Assembly: GCA_947589125.1 (NCBI GenBank)
Contig: CANPZZ010000010.1
Span: forward strand, 1 to 33,798
DNA length: 33,798 bases
Source: an uncultured Lachnospiraceae bacterium
GTDB lineage: Bacteria > Bacillota > Clostridia > Lachnospirales > Lachnospiraceae
Direction of reading: 5' to 3'
Of the stretch, positions 26,947-33,798 are shown in pieces. Position 1 is the first letter of the stretch; each line of letters begins with the position of its first letter. Both the position numbers and the translations under genes were made by a program. Under the pieces are notes generated by a model that saw only the letters and a list, made by a program, of their open reading frames with translations, had not been told where the DNA came from and searched no databases.

Positions 26947-27007
26947 GAATCAGCCGGTACTGTACAGTGGGATAACAGTCTGAGAGATACAGAAAGGGGG
27001 TGTTCTC

Positions 27008-28873
27008 ATGTTCTACCCGGATGATGTGGTGGAGGAGGTCCGTTCCAGAAGCGATATCGTGGATATTGTTTCCGGGTATGTGAAGCTCCAGAAGAAAGGC
27101 AGCAGCTATTTCGGGCTGTGTCCTTTCCATCATGAGAAATCCCCGTCCTTTTCTGTCTCCCCGAACAAGCAGATGTATTACTGCTTTGGCTGCGGGGCAG
27201 GCGGCAATGTGATCACGTTTTTAATGGAATATGAGAATTATACGTTCCCGGAGGCGCTGAAAGTCCTGGCCGACCGTGCGGGGATCGAGCTTCCGAAGCA
27301 GGAGATGTCGAAGGAGGCCAAAGCCCAGGCGGATCTTAAGATGACGCTTCTCGAGATCAATAAGCTGGCGGCGAATTATTTTCATTATCAGCTCAGGCAG
27401 CCTCACGGACGGATCGGATACGAATATCTGACGAAGCGTGCCTTAAGCGACGATACGATCCGCCATTTCGGTCTCGGCTATTCGAATAAGACCAGCGACG
27501 ATCTGTACCGTTATCTGAAGGGGAAGGGCTACAGTGATAATATTCTGAAGGAATCGGGACTTTTCACGATTTCGGAGCGGGGGACGTGGGACAAGTTCTG
27601 GAACCGTGTTATGTTCCCGATCATGGATACGAACAACCGGGTCATCGGCTTCGGCGGGCGCGTTATGGGGGAAGGAGAACCCAAGTACTTAAACTCTCCG
27701 GAGACGAAGCTTTTCGATAAAAGCCGGAATCTCTACGGCCTTAATTTCGCAAAGTCGTCCAGAGAGAAGTATTTTCTGATCTGCGAGGGCTATATGGATG
27801 TGATCGCCATGCACCAGGCGGGCTTTACCAACGCGGTGGCGTCCCTGGGAACGGCGTTTACCACGCAGCACGCTTCGCTGCTGAAGCGTTATACCAGCCA
27901 GGTAGTCCTGACCTATGATAGCGACGACGCGGGTGTGAAGGCGGCGCTGAGGGCGATCCCGATCCTTAAGGAAGTGGGAATCTCCTGTAAGGTGCTGAAT
28001 ATGAAGCCTTATAAGGACCCGGATGAATTCATCAAGAATCTGGGCGCCGACGCATTCCGGAAGAGGATTCAGGAGGCAAAGAACAGTTTCCTGTTTGAGA
28101 TCGATGTATTAAAACGGGGGTATGATCTGGAAGATCCGGAGCAGAAGACGAACTTTTATACGGAAGTGGCAAAGAAGCTTCTGGAGTTTCCCGATGCCCT
28201 GGAGAGGGACAATTATATACAGGCGGTTTCCAGGGAGCAGTTTATCAATTATCAGGATCTGAAACAGTTAGTGAACCGGACGGCGGCAAGGCTTGGACCG
28301 GCCTGGGCGGAATCCAGACAGTCAGCCGGATACGGGAGTTACGCGGATTCCGCGCGGCAGATTCCGCTGCCTGGGGGAACAGAAAGCGGCGTGACGCGGA
28401 ACGAGCCGGCTGGCGGGGGAGGAACGCACAGGGCCGGGCCGAAGAAAAGGGAGAAGGAGGACGGCGCGAAGCAGTCCCAGAGGCTGCTGCTCACATGGCT
28501 GATCGAGGATCCGCGGCTGTTTGATAAGATCCGCGGCATCATTACGCCGGATGATTTTAAGGAGGAGCTGTACCACACGGTGGCGCAGATGGTATTTGAA
28601 GGACATGAAGCCGGCAGTCTTTCGCCGGCCGGGATACTGAATCATTTCATCAATGACGAGGCACAGTACAAGGAGGTAGCGGCGCTTTTCAATGCCAGTC
28701 TAAAGGATTCTCTCGGAAGTGAAGAGCAGAAGAAAGCGTTTTCGGAGACGGTGATAAAAGTGCGCAAAAACAGTCTGGATGAAGCCAGCAGGACGGCCGC
28801 GGACATCGGTCAGCTGCAGGAGATCATTAAGGCTCAGAGCGCGCTTAAGACCCTGCATATTTCCCTTGATTAG
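27008..28873 (+). CDS. dnaG: DNA primase
   Basis: Zinc-finger region CPFHHEKSPSFSVSPNKQMYYCFGCGAGG; TOPRIM FLICEGYMDVIAMHQAG. Confidence 0.98.
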   Translation: MFYPDDVVEEVRSRSDIVDIVSGYVKLQKKGSSYFGLCPFHHEKSPSFSVSPNKQMYYCFGCGAGGNVITFLMEYENYTFPEALKVLADRAGIELPKQEMSKEAKAQADLKMTLLEINKLAANYFHYQLRQPHGRIGYEYLTKRALSDDTIRHFGLGYSNKTSDDLYRYLKGKGYSDNILKESGLFTISERGTWDKFWNRVMFPIMDTNNRVIGFGGRVMGEGEPKYLNSPETKLFDKSRNLYGLNFAKSSREKYFLICEGYMDVIAMHQAGFTNAVASLGTAFTTQHASLLKRYTSQVVLTYDSDDAGVKAALRAIPILKEVGISCKVLNMKPYKDPDEFIKNLGADAFRKRIQEAKNSFLFEIDVLKRGYDLEDPEQKTNFYTEVAKKLLEFPDALERDNYIQAVSREQFINYQDLKQLVNRTAARLGPAWAESRQSAGYGSYADSARQIPLPGGTESGVTRNEPAGGGGTHRAGPKKREKEDGAKQSQRLLLTWLIEDPRLFDKIRGIITPDDFKEELYHTVAQMVFEGHEAGSLSPAGILNHFINDEAQYKEVAALFNASLKDSLGSEEQKKAFSETVIKVRKNSLDEASRTAADIGQLQEIIKAQSALKTLHISLD

Positions 28874-28911
28874 GGCCAAACTATATGCAGACTGCGGAAA
28901 GGTAGGATTAT

Positions 28912-30045
28912 ATGGACGAGAAGGTATTGGGATTTGAGGAAAAACTGCAGCGGCTGCTGGCAGAGGCCAGAAAGAAGAAAAATACTCTGGACAGCCAGGA
29001 GATTCAAAGCTTTTTTGCCGGCGACGACCTGGATTCTGATAAATGGGACGCAGTCTATGATTTCCTGGATTCGAACCAGGTAGATGTGATCCGTATGGGA
29101 GGGGAAGACGATCTTGATCTGGACATGGATCTGTTTCTGGATGAAGAGATGGACCTGGACAGCGAGGAAGAGATCGACCTGGAGAAGATCGATCTGTCCG
29201 TGCCGGAAGGGGTGGGGATCGAGGATCCTGTCCGCATGTATCTGAAAGACATCGGTAAGATCCCGCTGCTGACCATGGATGAGGAGATCGAGGTAGCCAA
29301 GCGGATCGAGATGGGGGACAAGGAAGCCAAGAAGCGTCTGACAGAAGCGAATCTGCGCCTTGTAGTAAGCATTGCCAAGCGGTACGTGGGGCGCGGCATG
29401 CAGTTTCTGGATCTGATCCAGGAGGGGAATCTGGGCCTGATTAAGGCTGTGGAGAAGTTTGATTATACGAAGGGCTATAAATTCAGCACCTATGCCACCT
29501 GGTGGATCCGGCAGGCCATTACCCGCGCTATCGCGGACCAGGCCAGGACGATCCGTATCCCGGTTCATATGAATGAGACTATCAACCGGCTGAAACGGAC
29601 TTCCAGACAGCTTCTGCAGGAGCTGGGAAGGGAGCCGCAGCCGGAAGAGATCGCGGAGAGGATGGAGATGCCGGTGGACCGCGTGAGGGAGATCATAAAG
29701 ATCTCTCAGGAACCGGTATCCTTAGAGACGCCTATCGGCGAGGAGGAGGACAGCCATCTGGGAGACTTCCTTCCGGATGACCATGTGGCGGATCCTGAGG
29801 ATGCGGCTACGTCTACGTTGCTTCGTGAGCAGCTTCTGGAGGTGCTGGATACCCTGACTGACAGGGAGCAGAAGGTATTGAAACTCCGGCTTGGACTGGA
29901 CGACGGCAGTTCCAGGACGCTGGAGGAGGTCGGCAAGACGTTTAATGTGACCAGAGAGCGTATCCGACAGATCGAGGCGAAGGCGCTTCGGAAGCTCCGC
30001 CATCCCAGCCGCAGCAAGAAACTGAAGGATTATCTGGATGAGTAA
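28912..30045 (+). CDS. rpoD: Housekeeping RNA polymerase sigma factor
   Basis: [87 protein letters not shown]. Confidence 0.98.
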   Translation: MDEKVLGFEEKLQRLLAEARKKKNTLDSQEIQSFFAGDDLDSDKWDAVYDFLDSNQVDVIRMGGEDDLDLDMDLFLDEEMDLDSEEEIDLEKIDLSVPEGVGIEDPVRMYLKDIGKIPLLTMDEEIEVAKRIEMGDKEAKKRLTEANLRLVVSIAKRYVGRGMQFLDLIQEGNLGLIKAVEKFDYTKGYKFSTYATWWIRQAITRAIADQARTIRIPVHMNETINRLKRTSRQLLQELGREPQPEEIAERMEMPVDRVREIIKISQEPVSLETPIGEEEDSHLGDFLPDDHVADPEDAATSTLLREQLLEVLDTLTDREQKVLKLRLGLDDGSSRTLEEVGKTFNVTRERIRQIEAKALRKLRHPSRSKKLKDYLDE

Positions 30046-30080
30046 GCGGTCTGAGTACCGGCAGGAAGGACAGATGACAG

Positions 30081-30782
30081 ATGGATATTAAACTGTCTGA
30101 CAGGCTGGAGATGGTGGTTTCCTTTGTACTTCCCGGAAGTCGTGTGGCTGATATAGGAACGGATCATGGGTATGTGCCGATCACGCTTGTGGAGCGGGGG
30201 ATTGCTGTACATGCGCTGGCCATGGATATAAGGGAAGGGCCTCTGGCTCGCGCGAAAGAGCATATTGTCCGGCATGGCCTGGATGGTCTGATCGAAGCGC
30301 GGCTCAGCGACGGCGTCAGCGGTCTGGAGCCGGGGGAGGCGGACACGGTGATCGCTTCCGGTATGGGAGGCGAGCTGATCATACATATTCTTCGGGAGGG
30401 GCGTGCGCTTTGGGATACGGTCCGGCACTGGATCCTGTCGCCGCAGTCGGAACCGGAGAAGGTCCGGGTGTATCTGCAGGAGAATGGTTTCCTGATCGCG
30501 AAAGAGCGGATGCTCTGCGAGGACGGAAAGTTTTATGTGGTTATGGACGCGGTGCGCGGGGAGATGGAGCCGCTTGATATGGCCCAGGCCGTCTACGGAC
30601 CGTGCCTGATCCGGGAGAAAGACCCGGTGCTTTCTGATTTCCTGAAACGGGAGGAGGGCGTACTGTCGCGGATCCTGGCCGGGCTGGAAGGCCAGGCCGG
30701 AGAGAAAGCGGCGGCGCGGAGAGAAGAGCTGGGGCAGCGTCTCGCATGCAACCGGCGCGCTATGGACGCGTACCGCGCGTGA
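30081..30782 (+). CDS. trmK: tRNA (adenine-N1)-methyltransferase, TrmK family
   Basis: VADIGTDHGYVPITLV, ASGMGGELI, LSPQSEPEKVRVYLQENGF; location rpoD-trmK-nif3. Confidence 0.9.
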   Translation: MDIKLSDRLEMVVSFVLPGSRVADIGTDHGYVPITLVERGIAVHALAMDIREGPLARAKEHIVRHGLDGLIEARLSDGVSGLEPGEADTVIASGMGGELIIHILREGRALWDTVRHWILSPQSEPEKVRVYLQENGFLIAKERMLCEDGKFYVVMDAVRGEMEPLDMAQAVYGPCLIREKDPVLSDFLKREEGVLSRILAGLEGQAGEKAAARREELGQRLACNRRAMDAYRA

Positions 30783-30940
30783 GCGTGCGGCCTATGTGCC
30801 GCATGACGGAACTGATTACGGAGCGGGCTATGGACGCGTACCGTGCGTGAGCGTGCGGCCTATGTGCCGTGTGACGGAACTGATTACGGAGCAGGATATG
30901 GACTACGGACCATGCGTGAACGTGCACGGCGCCCGTATGG
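30761..30940 (+). repeat. 68-bp tandem repeat, about 2.6 copies, beginning within the trmK 3' end
   Basis: tatggacgcgtaccgYgcgtgagcgtgcggcctatgtgccg... starts at 30761, 30829 and (divergent) 30897. Confidence 0.9.
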
Positions 30941-30976
30941 AGGAGAAGATACCGGCTGAGAAGGAGGCTGATTTTA

Positions 30977-31774
30977 TTGAAATGCGGAGAATGGATCGAG
31001 AAGCTGAATGAACTGGCGCCGGAGAGCTATGCCTGCAGCTGGGATAATCCCGGCCTTTTGACCGGCCGGTCAGACAAGGAGATACGGAGAATTCTGGTGG
31101 CTTTAGATGCTACGGATGAAGTGGTGGAACTGGCGGTCAGAGAGAAGGCGGATCTTCTGCTGACCCATCATCCGCTGATCTTTTCGCCGGTTAAGCATGT
31201 AAATGACGGAGATTTTATCGGCAGACGGCTTATGAAGCTGATCCGGAATGATATCTGCTGTTATGCGATGCATACGAATTTTGACGCTGCACCGGGATGT
31301 ATGGCGGATCTGGCGGCGGCAAGGCTTCATCTTCTGGAGGGGCAGCCTCTGGAACTTATGGGGGAAGCAAACGGCGTGCCTTACGGTATCGGTAAGGCGG
31401 GGATCCTTCTGGAGGCGGTATCTCTGAAGGAACTGGCGGAACAGGTAAAGGAAGCGTTTGGACTGCCGTATGTGACTGTATACGGCGCGGAAGCCGCCTC
31501 AGAGATGATCCGGCGGGCAGCCGTCTGTCCCGGTTCCGGAAAGGGTATGGCTCCGGAAGCGAAGAAAGCGGGCGCCCAGGTACTGATCACCGGAGATATC
31601 GGACATCATGACGGTATCGACGCGGTGGCCGACGGCGTGGCGGTGATCGATGGAGGACATTACGGTCTGGAACATATATTCATCGATTTTATGGCGGACT
31701 ATTGCAGGGAGAAGATAGACGGTAGGGCGGCCGTGCTGACAGCGCCGGTGTCGTTCCCGGCTGTGGCCTGGTAG
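30977..31774 (+). CDS. Nif3-like dinuclear metal center protein (TTG start)
   Basis: YACSWDNPGLLTG, LLLTHHPLIFSPVK, YAMHTNFDAAPGCM, GDIGHHDGIDA; SD aaggagg 9 bp before TTG 30977. Confidence 0.92.
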   Translation: MKCGEWIEKLNELAPESYACSWDNPGLLTGRSDKEIRRILVALDATDEVVELAVREKADLLLTHHPLIFSPVKHVNDGDFIGRRLMKLIRNDICCYAMHTNFDAAPGCMADLAAARLHLLEGQPLELMGEANGVPYGIGKAGILLEAVSLKELAEQVKEAFGLPYVTVYGAEAASEMIRRAAVCPGSGKGMAPEAKKAGAQVLITGDIGHHDGIDAVADGVAVIDGGHYGLEHIFIDFMADYCREKIDGRAAVLTAPVSFPAVAW

Positions 31775-31793
31775 AAAGGGAAGGGTTTGACAG

Positions 31794-33449
31794 GTGGTAA
31801 AGGTATTTATAGAAGGGGAAGAACGGGAATACGAGACAGGAACAAGACTGTTTGAGATCACAGAGGAGTTTCAGCCGAAGTATCCCTATGACATTATTCT
31901 GGCGTCTGTGGACGGGAAACTGGCGGAACTGCATAAGAAGATCAGAAGCGGAAGCCATGTGAAGTTTATCACGACAGCCGAGAAGCCGGGAATGCAGACA
32001 TACCAGAGAAGCGCGACGCTGATCATGCTGAAAGCATTCTATGAAGTAGTGGGAGCTGACAGGATCAGGAAGGTATCCGTGGATTTCTCTGTGGGAAAGG
32101 GCTTTTTCGTGGATGCCCGCGGTGACTTTACGATCGATGAGGAGCTTCTTGCGCGGGTCAGGGATAAGATGCGGGACTATGTTGATCAGAAGCTTCCGAT
32201 CATAAAGCGGAGCGTGGGAACCCAGGACGCCGTGGAACTTTTTGAGAAATACAGGATGTACGATAAGGCGCGGCTGTTTTCCTACCGGCGGGTATCGCGG
32301 GTGAATCTGTACAGCCTGGACGGATTTGAGGATTATTTCTATGGGTATATGGCCCAGAATACCGGATACATACGATATTTCGATCTGATTCCTTACGAGT
32401 ATGGCTTCGTGCTGATGCTGCCGGCGATCTCGGATCCTACGACGGTGCCGGAATTCGTGCCCAGCAGGAAACTGTTCGATGTCTTAAGGGAATCGTCGGA
32501 GTGGGGCGAGAAGATGGAGATCGCCGATGTAGGCGCCCTGAATGAGAAGATCTGCATGGGCGGCGGGGGCGACCTGATCCTGATCCAGGAAGCTCTTCAG
32601 GAGAAGCGGATCGGTCAGATCGCGGAGATGATCGCCGGGCAGCCGGATAAGAAATTTGTGATGATCGCGGGACCGTCGTCCTCGGGCAAGACTACATTTT
32701 CCCACAGGCTTTCGATTCAGCTGCGCGCGCTGGGGCTGAAGCCGCATCCGATCGCGGTGGATAATTATTTCGTGAACCGTGTGAACACGCCCCGGGACGA
32801 GAATGGCAACTATAACTTCGAGTGTCTGGAGAGTCTGGATGTCGAGCAGTTTAATAAAGATATGCTGCGGCTCCTGGCCGGCGAGACCGTGGAGATGCCC
32901 AGGTATAACTTTATTACCGGCGAGAGGGAGTATAAAGGAGATTTCCTGACGCTGGGAGCGGATGATATCCTGGTTATCGAAGGGATCCACTGCCTGAACG
33001 ACCGGCTTTCCTACAGCCTGCCGAAAGAGAGCAAGTTCAAGATCTATATCAGCGCTCTGACGCAGCTGAATATTGACGAGCACAACCGGATCCCCACGAC
33101 GGACGGCAGACTGCTGCGGCGCATGGTGCGGGACGCCAGGACCCGGGGGATCACAGCGCGGGAAACGATCAAACGCTGGCCGTCGGTGCGGCGGGGCGAG
33201 GAGGAGAATATCTTCCCTTACCAGGAGGAAGCGGACGTGATGTTCAATTCGGCGCTGGTCTATGAACTGGCGGTGCTGAAACAGTACGCGGAGCCGCTGC
33301 TGTTCCAGATCCCGAAGGACTGCGAGGAATACGCGGAAGCCAAACGGCTGCTTAAGTTCCTGGATTATTTCCTGGGAGTGGACAGCGAGAGGATCCCGCA
33401 CAATTCCATTACAAGGGAGTTTATCGGGGGAAGCTATTTCCCGGTCTGA
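31794..33449 (+). CDS. Nucleoside kinase: TGS/ThrRS-like N-terminal region plus uridine kinase/phosphoribulokinase domain (GTG start)
   Basis: Walker A IAGPSSSGKTTFSHRL; YNFITGEREYKGDFLTLGADDILVIEGIHCLND; N-terminal TGS-like VKVFIEGEEREYETGTRL. Confidence 0.9.
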   Translation: MVKVFIEGEEREYETGTRLFEITEEFQPKYPYDIILASVDGKLAELHKKIRSGSHVKFITTAEKPGMQTYQRSATLIMLKAFYEVVGADRIRKVSVDFSVGKGFFVDARGDFTIDEELLARVRDKMRDYVDQKLPIIKRSVGTQDAVELFEKYRMYDKARLFSYRRVSRVNLYSLDGFEDYFYGYMAQNTGYIRYFDLIPYEYGFVLMLPAISDPTTVPEFVPSRKLFDVLRESSEWGEKMEIADVGALNEKICMGGGGDLILIQEALQEKRIGQIAEMIAGQPDKKFVMIAGPSSSGKTTFSHRLSIQLRALGLKPHPIAVDNYFVNRVNTPRDENGNYNFECLESLDVEQFNKDMLRLLAGETVEMPRYNFITGEREYKGDFLTLGADDILVIEGIHCLNDRLSYSLPKESKFKIYISALTQLNIDEHNRIPTTDGRLLRRMVRDARTRGITARETIKRWPSVRRGEEENIFPYQEEADVMFNSALVYELAVLKQYAEPLLFQIPKDCEEYAEAKRLLKFLDYFLGVDSERIPHNSITREFIGGSYFPV

Positions 33450-33519
33450 GGAAGATCGCGAAATTCCATCCGGACGGGTATAAAAGGGTGGATGTTTTGA
33501 AAATTATATGATAAGATAG

Positions 33520-33798
33520 CAGATGAGCAAGACAGGTGATCGCTGCCGCGGAACCGAAAGGCCGCGGGGGAGGAAAGTCCGGGCTTCACAGGGCAGGATA
33601 CCAGATAACGTCTGGCGGAGGCGACTCCAGAGACAGTGCAACAGAAATGTACCGCCGGTTTCGGCCGGTAAGGGTGGAAGGGCAGTGTAAGAGACTACCG
33701 CCCGGGTGGTAACATCCGGGGCACATGTAAACCTTATCCGAAGCAAGACCGAACAGAAAGCATAAGGCGGCCCGTCTGCTTTCGGGTAGGTCGCTTGA
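33520..33798 (+). ncRNA. rnpB: RNase P RNA, bacterial type A, 3' end cut by the window
   Basis: gaggaaagtccgggcttcacagggcagg, gacagtgcaacagaaa, taagggtggaagggcagtgtaagag, ccgaacagaaagcataaggcgg..gggtaggtcgcttga are canonical rnpB segments. 5' boundary approximate. Confidence 0.95.

Noticed and set aside
30761-30940. Possible CRISPR array
   Set aside because: Contiguous 68-bp tandem units without short repeats separated by unique spacers, and no cas genes.
30796-31011. 71-aa plus-strand ORF between trmK and nif3
   Set aside because: Product of the 68-bp tandem repeat, overlaps the nif3 start, no domain; treated as noncoding.
33504-33746. 80-aa minus-strand ORF
   Set aside because: Lies within RNase P RNA.

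Overview
GC-rich window from a Firmicutes-like, probably Lachnospiraceae/Clostridia, chromosome (lineage inferred from gene content and order). Nearly everything is encoded on the + strand. Left part: the 3' portion of a sugar-ABC solute-binding lipoprotein, a tandem pair of U32-peptidase-like proteins, and a MacAB/FtsX-type ABC system (two lipoprotein adaptors, one large permease, two ATPases). This runs directly into an intracellular xylo-oligosaccharide locus: GH8 Rex-like, carboxylesterase, two GH43-type proteins, GH3, and a YihS/AGE-type isomerase. Right part: an S8 peptidase, a DNA-deoxyinosine/uracil glycosylase-family gene behind an SOS-like box, the dgt-dnaG-rpoD-trmK-nif3 macromolecular-synthesis cluster, a TGS/uridine-kinase-like protein, and a nearly complete RNase P RNA cut by the window end. 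Best leads: (1) a two-copy structured intergenic repeat with compensatory stem changes at 16923-17014 and 25117-25207; (2) an ABC ATPase with an AbrB/SpoVT-like C-terminal tail; (3) an adaptor gene that looks like two adaptor modules fused; (4) a 68-bp tandem repeat covering the trmK 3' end; (5) a 15-bp minisatellite that runs through the stop codon of the solute-binding protein; (6) a LexA-like box and perfect palindrome at the glycosylase promoter. All family calls come from motif recognition by eye; no database search was run.
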